Assembly: GCA_964388665.1 (NCBI GenBank)
Contig: CAYMBJ010000058.1
Location: 1 to 26,028 of the forward strand
Direction of reading: 5' to 3'
DNA: 26,028 nucleotides
From: CALCCV01 sp964388665
Lineage (GTDB): Bacteria; Bdellovibrionota; Bdellovibrionia; Bdellovibrionales; Bdellovibrionaceae
Shown here: in pieces, positions 7,822 through 16,801 of the stretch
Layout of the letters: each line of letters starts with the position of its first letter
Position numbering within the stretch: position 1 is the stretch's first letter
Notes under the pieces: generated by a model
Database searches by the model: none
Seen by the model: the letters and a program-made list of their open reading frames with translations, nothing else
What the model was told of the DNA's origin: nothing
Program-made: the position numbers and the translations under genes

Positions 7822-9711
7822 ATGATAAATAAAATGGGGAGGCTTATGAGCTGCAAAATGGTTTTGTGGATGGTTCCGGCTTGCTTATCACTGATGGCTT
7901 GCACGTCGGTATCGGTAAAAACTGCACAACAATCTGCAGAGACTCTGCGAAGTCCCTCTAGCGATACGAGTCCAAACTACTGTCTTGCAATTCGTGGCAA
8001 CGGGGAGAATGTGGGTGCTCACTGGGGAGCCATGGGGCAATTGATCGAGAGCTATGGCATGCCAAATGCTATGGCTGGCGGCAGCTCGGCGACCATCACT
8101 CAATTCTTTATCGACAGTCTCGCCAGAAATGCCGACATACTTAGGGAGCAGGATTTAGAGAAAAGACGAGCTATTTATGCGCTTTTGATGAAGTCATTGC
8201 CTCGGTTTTTCGAGGGGATTGCTGTTCATGATGAGAAGATCAGTAAAGCCATTGGTCTCTATTTAGGAATTCAAAAGCAGCTTTTAACAAAAAAGATAAA
8301 TACAAAGGCCACACCGGCAGGAGGTTCTGCGTCTAAGCCCGTTGTGGTTGCCGCACGGGTTAGGGACCTGAGTGCAATTTTAGCCGAAAATCCCCAAATC
8401 GCCAAATCCGCGGTTGATGTTGCAAGCGAATTGCTGATTAAATACGGTGGGCTGATCAATTCGAACATTATCGCTGGATTAAAAAGTAAAAATATTGAAC
8501 TGGCAAATTTCTATTTGGCGGAGGCAAGAAAATCAGTGGACGCTTTTGGAAAATTTGATGCCGTAAATGATGAAGGGCTTTTTTTTCGAGAGGGCATCAT
8601 TGATTTTGCATACTTCTCGCAGCTATTGGGACGGGTGGCCGATATGCTTGCAGGGCTCAATCAAGATATGAACGGTGACTTAAATGACTATATAAACCAA
8701 TGCCACGCTGAAGCCCGCGGAAAAGTGTATTCTGAGTTTTCTAAAGCTTGCCAAGTTAAATGGGAGGCCCTCATTACTGCAGGCTTGAATCAGTGGGGAG
8801 GTGCCTACACCTCAGAGATGCTGATGGCGCCAATAGGAGTAAATATTCCCAGCGTTCCAATGACGACTCTCGTGACCGGACGAGCATTGACGAATTTTAG
8901 GGCCCTTCATCAAGAATATAGAATGGGCAAAACGGAAGGGATTGGTCAGTTTACGGCGGATTTTGACGATCTCAAAATAGGCTACTGGGCGAGTGAAGAA
9001 CAAATAGAGACGTTGCGTGACAATTATTCTGAAAATGAAAGAAGTCAAAAAGCGGTCGCGCTTCCGCGTGCGAATTGGCTAACGGCGTTGACAACATCAC
9101 CGGCGGAGCCTGGTCTGGCTCGGTTTCAATACTTTAATTCTGTACTTGATCTTGACTCAATGGACTCCTCTCCGGACGCAGAATATCTTTCTGCAGGTGG
9201 CTGGTCAGATCTTGCGCCGACTCTGGTTCTCGAGGCAAATCAAGACAAATGGAAATGTAACTCAATTGTGTATCTGAGTCGTCAGGGCGGCGACAGCGTT
9301 TTTGCGCAGCAACTTTTTGTGCGCATATTGGCTTTGCAATCACAACTGCCAAATTGGCAAACCCTTGATAGGGCGCAGAGCCTTGCCGGCGTGCCTAAAG
9401 AAAATGTTAAAGACTTCGCGCAAAACCATTGGCACAAGATCTACAACATTGCTAACCCCGAGAGCTCTCTTCGCCAGGACCTTGCTGCGGCCACAGCCGT
9501 TAAGTGCACCAATTGGGATTCGTTTGATCTAATGAAAGGTCAAATCTCGGCGATGGTCGAGGATGCATACAACGCTCCTTTGGTGCTGAATCCTCCGTAC
9601 GAGACTGCGGGGGCATTGTTTGCAACCGACGGAAGTACCAGCCGCATCCTGAATGCCGTGGACAGTCGTCTGCGAGGCTGCTCAAGTCACTTTGCAACTG
9701 ATGATGAATAG
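7822..9711 (+). CDS. Patatin-like lipoprotein (putative phospholipase fold)
   Basis: A large predicted lipoprotein. The N-terminus has a hydrophobic signal ending in LMAC (Cys27), a near-canonical lipobox. After it, RGNGENVGAHWGAMGQL (58-74) resembles the patatin oxyanion glycine loop followed by its helix. AGGSSAT (85-91) resembles the nucleophile elbow GxSxG with Ser88. A later SAGGWSDLAPT (from 457) sits where patatins carry the DGG motif and the NNP-like stretch, but the Asp position is Ala458. It may thus be a degenerate or divergent patatin. The start could equally be ATG 7846, which gives a cleaner signal peptide (K4, Cys19) with GGGGAGG close upstream (7836-7842). It follows pilR by 39 nt. 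The remaining ~350 residues are unrecognised. Confidence 0.5.
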   Translation: MINKMGRLMSCKMVLWMVPACLSLMACTSVSVKTAQQSAETLRSPSSDTSPNYCLAIRGNGENVGAHWGAMGQLIESYGMPNAMAGGSSATITQFFIDSLARNADILREQDLEKRRAIYALLMKSLPRFFEGIAVHDEKISKAIGLYLGIQKQLLTKKINTKATPAGGSASKPVVVAARVRDLSAILAENPQIAKSAVDVASELLIKYGGLINSNIIAGLKSKNIELANFYLAEARKSVDAFGKFDAVNDEGLFFREGIIDFAYFSQLLGRVADMLAGLNQDMNGDLNDYINQCHAEARGKVYSEFSKACQVKWEALITAGLNQWGGAYTSEMLMAPIGVNIPSVPMTTLVTGRALTNFRALHQEYRMGKTEGIGQFTADFDDLKIGYWASEEQIETLRDNYSENERSQKAVALPRANWLTALTTSPAEPGLARFQYFNSVLDLDSMDSSPDAEYLSAGGWSDLAPTLVLEANQDKWKCNSIVYLSRQGGDSVFAQQLFVRILALQSQLPNWQTLDRAQSLAGVPKENVKDFAQNHWHKIYNIANPESSLRQDLAAATAVKCTNWDSFDLMKGQISAMVEDAYNAPLVLNPPYETAGALFATDGSTSRILNAVDSRLRGCSSHFATDDE

Positions 9712-9869
9712 AAAATTATTGTTGCTTTTTAAGTTAGCGGATCTTTGTTTCTGAAGCTGCTGGCCTAGCTTTAGGTCGGCTAGAGGTAGGTCGAGAGAAA
9801 TAGATCCCCGAAAAACTTATCCAGACAGGTTTTCGCTAAGAGTATTTACGAAAATGTCGATGAGGATAT

Positions 9870-11240
9870 GTGGCATTGATCATCGACCTGGCTCTTATCA
9901 CTTTCAATCGAGAACTTGAGCGCACCACTCAAGAAATTGCAGATCGACATGGCTTTGCCATGGCGACTTTTGAGTCAGTGATGGATTTTTACAATGCAAG
10001 TCCGCAAGCCAGCTGCATCAAGGTGGTTTTTATAGACTTGGTAAGTCTCTGTGAGAAGGACTACGATCTTCGCGCTTCAGGTATCGCGGCAATGGTTCAG
10101 AGTGCGGGTCTGGTGGCGCCACAATCTTACATCGGCCTAATCATTTCAAACAAGGTTGAATTTGGCGACTTGGCATTTTTAAAAAAATCGGGTGCAAAGT
10201 TCTGTATTTACGATGATCAATTGAAGAGAAATTGCAAATATGAATTTGTGCTTTCGCAGCGAATCGACGCCGCTTATTTTGAGGTGAAAAAAGAAGAGTT
10301 GGCCTTTGCCTCAAAGGTGCCATTTGACATCTTTTTTCTTTTGCCAAAAAATGGCAGGTACATCCCTGTTCATCGTGCCAATCAAAATATTGATGCTCAT
10401 AAAGTCAAAACCTTTAAGAAGGTTGGGCCTCTCTACGTTCGCCGGGATGAAGTGGGTGCCTATCGTGATTATCTTGCAAACAATTCTCACCGAATCAAAG
10501 AGAGTCACATCTACTCTTGCAGAGCGCAGTTTTTATCATTGAGTTTTCGCTATTTCGACCTGCTCCTGGATTTGATTGATGATAGCGAAACGGCGACCTT
10601 TGAGGAGGGGCGGGGAACCTTTGCCAAATGTTATCAGCTGGCCAACGAAATCCTTTTGCCGCTTTCAAAATTGGAGGAAGCCTTTGAGGTAGTAAACAAT
10701 TCTATTGTTGGCAGCTTTGGTGTTTTCGAGCGAGCCCCTGCACGTGCTGTGTATGCTGGACTCGTTGGCATGCTTTCAAATCTGTGTGATCCCAAAGATT
10801 TGGTTTTCGTAGCCTTGCTTTCAGACATTGGAATGCTGGAGCTACCTCGCACGCTGATCACAAAGTTACGAAATGGCCTTGTAAATGAGTTTACTTCCGA
10901 GGAGCGGGCCCTTTATGAGACGCACCCTACGACCAGTCTGAATATGCTTTTGAATGCGCGATTGCCCGTTGCGGACGAGCTTAAAAAAATGATTCTTTGC
11001 ACGCATGAAAGTTATGATGGCAAAGGCTTTCCATCAAGAATCGCTCGTAGCAACGTCCCCATTGAGTCACAGATTGTGCGGTTTTGCGAGATGATTGACG
11101 AAAGAAGCACAGTGAATGTTGGTGATACGCGACCCGACCTAAATCATGTGAGATTGACTTTGCTTGAAGAGGAATTTGCTGGAACGCGATTTTCTCCTGA
11201 AGTTCTGGCAACGATCAGAATCAAAACGCGAGCGGCATAA
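9870..11240 (+). CDS. Receiver-like protein with degenerate HD-GYP domain
   Basis: A 456-residue cytoplasmic protein. Residues 1-130 look like a receiver-type fold (VVFIDL with D56 at the phospho-acceptor position, later strands IGLIIS and SGAKFCIYDD, but no clear conserved lysine). Residues ~145-210 (FDIFFLLPKNGRYIPVHR, then YVRRDEVGAYRDYL) resemble an N-terminal module that I associate with HD-GYP proteins of this group. The C-terminal ~170 residues follow HD-GYP: LLSDIGM (HD ligand replaced by Ser318-Asp319), ETHP and THESYDGKGFP (378-388; HHE has become THE, GYP has become GFP). Loss of metal ligands suggests it does not hydrolyse cyclic di-GMP and may act as a binding or scaffold protein. 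The GTG start has GAGG four bases upstream. Confidence 0.65.
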   Translation: MALIIDLALITFNRELERTTQEIADRHGFAMATFESVMDFYNASPQASCIKVVFIDLVSLCEKDYDLRASGIAAMVQSAGLVAPQSYIGLIISNKVEFGDLAFLKKSGAKFCIYDDQLKRNCKYEFVLSQRIDAAYFEVKKEELAFASKVPFDIFFLLPKNGRYIPVHRANQNIDAHKVKTFKKVGPLYVRRDEVGAYRDYLANNSHRIKESHIYSCRAQFLSLSFRYFDLLLDLIDDSETATFEEGRGTFAKCYQLANEILLPLSKLEEAFEVVNNSIVGSFGVFERAPARAVYAGLVGMLSNLCDPKDLVFVALLSDIGMLELPRTLITKLRNGLVNEFTSEERALYETHPTTSLNMLLNARLPVADELKKMILCTHESYDGKGFPSRIARSNVPIESQIVRFCEMIDERSTVNVGDTRPDLNHVRLTLLEEEFAGTRFSPEVLATIRIKTRAA

Positions 11241-11243
11241 TTG

Positions 11244-11270
11244 CATCACTGATTTAAAAAATCGTTGATG
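11244..11270. terminator. Hairpin after the HD-GYP-like gene
   Basis: CATCA (11244-11248) pairs with TGATG (11266-11270), with an inner GATTT/AAATC stem around an AAA loop. It starts 3 nt after the stop codon, which fits a transcription end or processing site. There is no downstream T-tract, so intrinsic termination is doubtful. Confidence 0.3.
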
Positions 11271-11331
11271 ATCTCGATATTGCCTAGCAAAATCAAGATG
11301 TCACGACAAAAATTAGAAAAGTGAGGCTGGT

Positions 11332-12174
11332 TTGAAAACGCGCATTTGGGTCATTAAGGTGGGTAGTCACGTTTTGATGGAGGCCGGACCATTGCTCATT
11401 CAAGCCTTTGCCCAGCAGATTGCAGTTCTAAAGAAAAAGTACAAAGTTGAAGTGATATGGGTCACATCCGGAGCCATTGCTGCGGCAAGAGCAAGAACAG
11501 GACGCACCGAAGTGAGTTTGTCAGAAAAGCAAGCGCTCAGTGCGCTTGGACAGCCTCTTTTGATGGATATGTACAATCAGGCGCTCAACTCTCAAGGGCT
11601 TCTCGGCGCACAGGTTTTGCTTTCTTACGATGACATCGGCAATCGAGCGCGGCGGGCCAATCTGAAAGCTACCATTTCAACACTGCTGCGTTGGCAGGTT
11701 GTTCCAGTGCTCAACGAAAACGACGCAGTTTCTACTGAAGAGATTCAGTTCGGGGATAACGACATGCTCTCTGCCCTAGTTGCAAAACTAATGGGCGCGG
11801 AACGGCTTCTGCTTTTGACAAACGTGAATGGGCTATACGATATTGACCCCACTCGCCATCGAGCAGCTAAGGTGATTCCTCACCTCAAGCGCATCAATGC
11901 CAAGGCAGTCAAATCTATTGACGCCACTTCGATCTCTGCTCATGGTAGAGGAGGCATGTTCTCGAAATTAAAGGCGGCGCAAAGAGCTCACAATGCTGGC
12001 GTAAACATTCACTTGTTAAAAGGGGATGAGCCATTTGTTTTGGTACGCATAGCAAATGGCGAGAGCTTGGGGACTTTGATTGGCACTCCACCAATGTTAC
12101 CAAAGCTCTCAAAGTTACCAAAGGCAGCGCGCACCTCTGATCTTCGTCGCAAGAGAGGGAAGAAGGGGAGTTGA
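11332..12174 (+). CDS. proB: Glutamate 5-kinase (short form, no PUA domain)
   Basis: Phosphorylates L-glutamate to gamma-glutamyl phosphate, the first step of proline synthesis. The 280 residues are essentially an amino-acid kinase domain: IKVGSHVL at the N-terminus, WVTSGAIAA, PVLNENDAVS followed by FGDNDMLSA, LLTNVNGLYDIDP and HGRGGMFSKLKAAQ, all family signatures. The C-terminal PUA domain of longer ProB proteins is absent; the protein ends in a basic tail. The start is TTG with GTGAGG five bases upstream. Its TGA overlaps the ATG of proA (TGATG), so the two enzymes are translationally coupled, consistent with their cooperating on a labile intermediate. Confidence 0.93.
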   Translation: MKTRIWVIKVGSHVLMEAGPLLIQAFAQQIAVLKKKYKVEVIWVTSGAIAAARARTGRTEVSLSEKQALSALGQPLLMDMYNQALNSQGLLGAQVLLSYDDIGNRARRANLKATISTLLRWQVVPVLNENDAVSTEEIQFGDNDMLSALVAKLMGAERLLLLTNVNGLYDIDPTRHRAAKVIPHLKRINAKAVKSIDATSISAHGRGGMFSKLKAAQRAHNAGVNIHLLKGDEPFVLVRIANGESLGTLIGTPPMLPKLSKLPKAARTSDLRRKRGKKGS

Positions 12175-13499
12175 TGCAAGAAATTTTAATGAAGTTAAAA
12201 GATCTAAAAAACAATTCGGGAGCACAGCTTCAGTTGGCGCCTGCACAAATCAATGAGCTTCTCTTTGCACTGGCTGCAGAGCTTGAGGGTGAGCAGCAAG
12301 CACTGCTTTTACAAAATAAAAAGGATTGTGAACTTTATCTTTCCACAACCATGACAATGGCGCCAGAGATTGCCAATCCTAACGGCAGGACTGACGATGA
12401 GCGCCAATCAAAAAGTGCTTTTTTGGACCGACTCACACTCAATCCACAGCGCATTGCCGCAATGGCAGAGAGCCTTCGCCAAGTGGCCGAATTGCCGAGT
12501 CCCTGTGGTGAGATCACTGAAGAGCGCACTTTATCAAATGGTCTGAAGTTAAAAAAAATACGCTCACCTCTTGGCGTGGTGATGATGATTTTTGAATCGC
12601 GGCCAAATGTGATCATTGAAGCCTTTTCCTTGGCTTGGAAGTCTGGAAACTCACTCATCTTAAGAGGTGGCAAAGAGTCCAGATTCACATCTCGATTTTT
12701 GTATGACATGATCGAGAAAGTATTTAAAAAAATTGGTTTCCACCAGCGGGTGTTTTGGGGGATTGACAATCCAGATCGCGAATGGGTGCAATTTCTGATC
12801 AAGCAAGATCGCTTTGTCGATATCTTGGTTCCTCGCGGTGGCGAAGGGTTGATTGATTTTGTCGCCGAGAACTCGCGCATTCCCATCATTAAAAACGACA
12901 GAGGTCTTTGCCATATTTATGTAGATGAAGATGCTGATATGGAGATGGCAAAACGAATCATTAAGAATGCGAAGGTGCAAAGGCCTGGTGTTTGCAATTC
13001 GGTTGAAACCTTGTTGGTGCACGAGCGCATTGCCGCGACATTCCTTCCCGAAATATTTCAGGAGCTCAGTGGTACTGGTTTGAACTTTGAACCTGTGCGA
13101 TGGCACTGCTGCCAGGAATCATTAAAAATATTGAGTGCCTTTGCCCATGTTGAAGCGGCCATCGCAACAAGCTTTGACACGGAATACTTGGATTTTGATA
13201 TCAATTGCCGAGTGGTGCCATCTTTGCCTGAGGCGATGGAGCATATAAAAGTTCATGGCTCTAAGCACTCTGAGGTGATCATTACTAAAGACAAACTGAG
13301 AGCTAAGGAGTTTCAACAACGGGTAGATGCTGCGGTGGTTTATTGGAATGCTTCGTCGCGGTTTACTGATGGCTACGCAATGGGCTTGGGCGGGGAGCTT
13401 GGTATCAGCACCCAAAAGCTTCATGTCCGCGGCCCCGTCGGTCTAAAAGAAATGACTTCGGAGCGCTGGCTAATAGATGGCCAGGGGCAGATCCGCTAA
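12174..13499 (+). CDS. proA: Gamma-glutamyl phosphate reductase
   Basis: NADPH-dependent reductase that converts gamma-glutamyl phosphate to glutamate semialdehyde in proline synthesis. The catalytic cysteine is visible in RPGVCNSVETLL (Cys274), together with IFESRPNVIIEA, SLILRGGKE, DILVPRGGEGLI and the C-terminal SSRFTDGYAMGLGGELGIST, all ProA hallmarks. At 441 residues it is slightly longer than the common ~417, with the extra length near residues 55-80. ATG 12174 overlaps the proB stop and follows AGAAGGGGAG. A TTG one codon upstream and an ATG at 12189 are less attractive starts. It is complete, with no missing motif. Confidence 0.95.
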   Translation: MQEILMKLKDLKNNSGAQLQLAPAQINELLFALAAELEGEQQALLLQNKKDCELYLSTTMTMAPEIANPNGRTDDERQSKSAFLDRLTLNPQRIAAMAESLRQVAELPSPCGEITEERTLSNGLKLKKIRSPLGVVMMIFESRPNVIIEAFSLAWKSGNSLILRGGKESRFTSRFLYDMIEKVFKKIGFHQRVFWGIDNPDREWVQFLIKQDRFVDILVPRGGEGLIDFVAENSRIPIIKNDRGLCHIYVDEDADMEMAKRIIKNAKVQRPGVCNSVETLLVHERIAATFLPEIFQELSGTGLNFEPVRWHCCQESLKILSAFAHVEAAIATSFDTEYLDFDINCRVVPSLPEAMEHIKVHGSKHSEVIITKDKLRAKEFQQRVDAAVVYWNASSRFTDGYAMGLGGELGISTQKLHVRGPVGLKEMTSERWLIDGQGQIR

Positions 13500-13514
13500 A
13501 AAATGGGAGCGCAG

Positions 13515-14177
13515 ATGCGTCGAATGTTACAATCAATATTTTTAACTACCATTGTGGCTTCTTTTGTTAGTTGCGATACGGTGCAAGTTAAAAAAACCAA
13601 TGGCGAATCGCTAATGAATTCTGCTCGACGAATCCCTGCGGGTCTAAAGCTCGATAGCAGTGGCTATCTGTACGATCCAGCCGATCGGTCCTGTGGTGGT
13701 TTCCCAATGTTGCGAGTGGCGACAATGCCTGGAACCTGCTTGGGATTGGTGTTGGGCCGCGACCAAGCCAAAGACGTTGCAAGTGGCAGGGACTTCCTCA
13801 AACCGCGGACGATATTGCAAGTATCAGACTCACAGTTTTTGGTGTTGGACATGGGTGGATGGAAGGCCGACAATGGGCGACTTTTCTTGCTGTCTCCTGG
13901 ACCCTCTGGCGCCTACAAAATTGAATTGTTAAAATTTCCTTTGGATAATCCGCATGGATTGGAGCGGAGTCCAGATGGATTTATTTACTTGGGCGAAAAG
14001 CAAAAAATTTCGCGATTTCATTTTAACAATGGAAAGATCCAAGATTGGCAATTGGTGACAGCGAATTTGGCAAAGTCAGAGGGGTATATGCATCCGCTGA
14101 GCCAATTGGCGATTCATCCGGTTACAGGCGATCTGTTTGTCAACTCGGGTTCGGCCAGCGATCACTGTTATGTATAG
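13515..14177 (+). pseudogene. PQQ-type sugar dehydrogenase/cytochrome c, 5' part before an in-frame TAG
   Basis: N-terminal portion of a beta-propeller oxidoreductase related to soluble PQQ glucose/sorbosone dehydrogenases. It begins with a lipoprotein-type signal (hydrophobic run ending FVSC). ATG 13515 is chosen because GGGAG lies five bases upstream; ATG 13503 is the longer alternative. Propeller-like strands follow (ILQVSDSQFLVLDMGGW, then NPHGLERSPDGFIYLGE and QLAIHPVTGDLFVNSGS). The frame is closed by TAG at 14175-14177 just after SASDHCYV, but the same frame continues with homologous sequence on the other side. Either a nonsense mutation, a read-through codon or a sequence error separates the halves. 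It follows proA by 15 nt. Confidence 0.6.
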
Positions 14178-15683
14178 GCCACGGGAAACTACAAATACTG
14201 CCCTGAAGATGATTCGCATGGAACGGGTGCCATTCTAAGAATACCTGCAGAGAAACTGAGAAACCTTCCTCCCGAGGGAGTTAAATTCTTTACGTATGAG
14301 GCCCTGGGGCTGCGGAATTCAATGGCGATGGCAGTTTCTGAACAAGGCTTCTTGATTCAAGGAGAAAACAGTCGTGATTTTCCGGAGCTAGAAGAGCCTT
14401 ATGAAGAAATCAATGTTCTTGATTTAGAAAATGCGCCAGGTCGACACTACGGTTGGCCCTATTGCTACAATTGGAAAGCGACCTCGCCCGAATGGATTGA
14501 AGACAAAGACCGAACCGAAGTGCCAACAATAAGAACCAAATTTCGCAACCCTGTGGATTGCACAGGAACGGCACCGACCAGCGAGAACTACTATACCCCG
14601 CCTTGGTCATTGATGCCACCGCATGTTGCGCCCTTGCACATGGCCTACTACAACGGCTCAATGTTTCAGGATTTTTTTGGTAAGAACCTGTTGGTGTCTT
14701 GGCATGGCTATCAGCCGACGGGGCATCGACTTGTGGCCTATGCGGTAGATGCACAGGGGCGTCCGCAGCGCCCGCCGCTGAACAGGCCAGAGTATGCGGT
14801 GGATGTTAAGGGTGCTTGCCCCACCCATCGTGCCTTTCAGCCACATGGGGGAATGGATGCGCATGCTCCATATCAAGAGATTATTTCCGGATGGAGCGCA
14901 ATCAATGGTGTGCGACCAAAAGGAGCGCCGGTGGGCTTTACGGCTGCACGCGATGGCTCGATCTGGATCGTCGAGGATCGTGAGAATCGCACCATCGTAA
15001 GACTTGCGAGCATAGCCCCAGAAAAATCATACCGTGATCAATGTCAGAGTGGTGGCAGTGATGAGGTTCCAAGTCCTGGAATTGATCTTTTGGTCGCGCG
15101 CAACTTGCATTTGCAGGAACAGGATTTGATGAACGACTATGGCGCAGTTCGTTCAAAATTTATTGGTCGCTATTGTACTGGATGTCATGGCAATCTTCAG
15201 GCGCATGAGGTGATGGATGATGAGTTCATGGAGCTGGACTTTCTTCTACAAAATGATTGGCTCGTTACCGGCAACAAAGAAAAGAGCAAAATCTTTGGTG
15301 CGATTTCGCATGCAGAAAATTATACGCCAATGCCGCCGATTGATAAGGAGCAACCACTGCAATCTTCAGAGGGCATAGAGTTGATTCGACGAGTGGGTCA
15401 ATGGATTGATCAAATGCCGACAAATCTTTTGGAGCGCGCTCGCAAACAGACAATGGATACCAATCGAAATATTCGGCAGAGTCCTTCAACAGGGGCCACG
15501 ATTTGCGGCAAGTTTTTAGAGGATGACCATTTTTATGTTGATAGTTCGGCCCAAGACGAGATTCGCCAAAATGGCTGGTTATGGCAGCGAGTTTTCATAT
15601 TGCCGCGGCATCGGCGGCTCTTTGATGGTCAGTGCGAATATCCAAAAGACGGGGTTTTTTATGTCGCAACAAAAAAGCTGTGA
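14178..15683 (+). pseudogene. PQQ-type sugar dehydrogenase/cytochrome c, 3' part
   Basis: Continues in the same frame directly after the TAG (ATGNYKYCPEDD..., then GTGAILRIP). It contains PGRHYGWPYCYNW, typical of sorbosone-dehydrogenase-like propellers, and PVGFTAARDGSIWIVED near the end of the propeller. It ends in a cytochrome c domain with heme motif CTGCH (15174-15188) and a downstream MPP that can supply the axial methionine. If read on its own, the first ATG is 14322, without a signal peptide and missing part of the propeller, so a stand-alone enzyme exported to the periplasm is unlikely. With the 5' part it would make about 720 residues. It converges on the next gene, with stops 2 nt apart. 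Confidence 0.65.
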
Positions 15684-15685
15684 AT

Positions 15686-16558
15686 TTAACCCGCCCTATT
15701 TCCTTTGATCTGGATCGAGTAGGCGGTTTTGTCCAGTTGCGCATCAATGTAGTGAAGCCAAACTTCGCCCAATTCAGAAAAAATCTCTAGGCGCACCCAG
15801 TGTGGGTGAGAACGGTAAGTCCATCTGGATCGCACGTGAAAAGCCTGATCCTGATAGTTTATTGTCTTTCCAGCAAAAAGTTCCCATGAGGCGCCACTGA
15901 TGACAAGAGGCAAGGAGTTGACCTGAATGAGCGAGGCATTGTGATCATGACCTGAAAAAATGACAGTGATGTCTTTTTCATTTTTTAGAATAAAATCGCG
16001 AAAGGCTTTTTGAAAGCGAGGGCGTTCTGTCCAAGAGTGACGATCGGAAATCGTCACAAAGGGATGGTGTGCAATGATGAATTTAAACCTTGCATTCGAT
16101 TGTCGAAAGGAGACATTCAAGAAATCAAACTGCAAGGCCACGGACTCCTCGTTGTTTGAATTCAATACAAAAAATTCTGTGTCGCCAAACCTGCGCTGAT
16201 AAAATTCGCCGGGCATTTGAAAGTAGGCCATTTCCTCTTCATCGCCGAGACCGTGGTTACCAATCGCAGTCACAGAAAAATTAAGCCCCGCTAGCCGCCA
16301 AGGGTCCCAAAGCTTATGATAGGTATCGGTATCATAGAAGTACAAATTGTCGCCGAGTAGGCACACATCTTTAACGCCACGATTGACAATGGACTCGCGT
16401 ATTTTTTTTGTGTAAGTGTTGCTAACGCCAGCATCTCCCACCATGGCAAACTGCATGGGGGCCTCTTTGCTCCCTCTCTTCTTTGCCTGCAACAGTAGCG
16501 GCGACAAGACGGCTCCGGCAACAAAGTCTCTTCGAGATATGAGATTGGTCAAATTCAT
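15686..16558 (-). CDS. Tat-exported metallophosphoesterase (purple acid phosphatase-like)
   Basis: A 290-residue calcineurin-type phosphoesterase. All five metal-binding blocks are visible: GDAG (D42), GDN (D70), GNH (N101, H102), AHHP (H164/H165) and GHDH (H204, H206), in the arrangement seen in tartrate-resistant acid phosphatase-like enzymes. The N-terminus has ISRRDFVAGAVLSPLLL, a twin-arginine signal (R9, R10), so export in folded, metal-loaded form to the periplasm is likely. ATG 16558 is preferred over the longer frame to 16786 because GGGCGGGGG lies just upstream and the Tat signal then sits at the N-terminus. The natural substrate is unknown. Confidence 0.85.
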   Translation of the reverse strand: MNLTNLISRRDFVAGAVLSPLLLQAKKRGSKEAPMQFAMVGDAGVSNTYTKKIRESIVNRGVKDVCLLGDNLYFYDTDTYHKLWDPWRLAGLNFSVTAIGNHGLGDEEEMAYFQMPGEFYQRRFGDTEFFVLNSNNEESVALQFDFLNVSFRQSNARFKFIIAHHPFVTISDRHSWTERPRFQKAFRDFILKNEKDITVIFSGHDHNASLIQVNSLPLVISGASWELFAGKTINYQDQAFHVRSRWTYRSHPHWVRLEIFSELGEVWLHYIDAQLDKTAYSIQIKGNRAG

Positions 16559-16645
16559 AAAGTTTTCCCCCGCCCTTAGAAAAGCCCAGATCATCCCGAA
16601 AATGAGAATACATGTGGAGAAAATCAAATGTCGAGTGTTTATTCG

Positions 16646-16712
16646 ATTGGTATCTTGCTGCACAGGCGCATCGCCCATCATTTGGGCAAAATGCAGTCCA
16701 ATCGATACCAAT
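16646..16712. repeat. Nested inverted repeats in the divergent intergenic region
   Basis: ATTGGTATC (16646-16654) is the perfect reverse complement of GATACCAAT (16704-16712). Inside it CTGCA (16658-16662) pairs with TGCAG (16692-16696), and GCCCA (16673-16677) with TGGGC (16683-16687) around a 5-nt loop. The element lies between the divergently transcribed phosphoesterase and HAD genes and could be a structured leader or a regulator site. The symmetry is directly visible; the role is unknown. Confidence 0.4.
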
Positions 16713-16801
16713 GGTGGTGGGCAAACTGCGTCTTGGCGTGACCGTATTCCGTGATTAGATTCTTGACGAACTGGTGCGATACGCACAAATGTATGAGACC
16801 G

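Noticed and set aside
9772..9793. Direct repeat TAGGTCG twice and CTAGC/GCTAG dyad before the HD-GYP-like gene
   Set aside because: Short enough to occur by chance in a 158-nt gap; no promoter elements line up with them.
12335..12889. Long antisense open frame inside proA
   Set aside because: It is a shadow of the proA coding frame: no ribosome-binding site and no protein-like motifs, whereas proA is complete.
14175..14177. Stop-codon reassignment (TAG read as sense)
   Set aside because: TAG properly ends intact genes here (PilT-like gene, pilR, anti-sigma), so no genome-wide recoding.
16559..16786. N-terminal extension of the metallophosphoesterase
   Set aside because: It would bury the twin-arginine signal 85 residues in and overlap the divergent HAD gene; ATG 16558 has a purine-rich site upstream.
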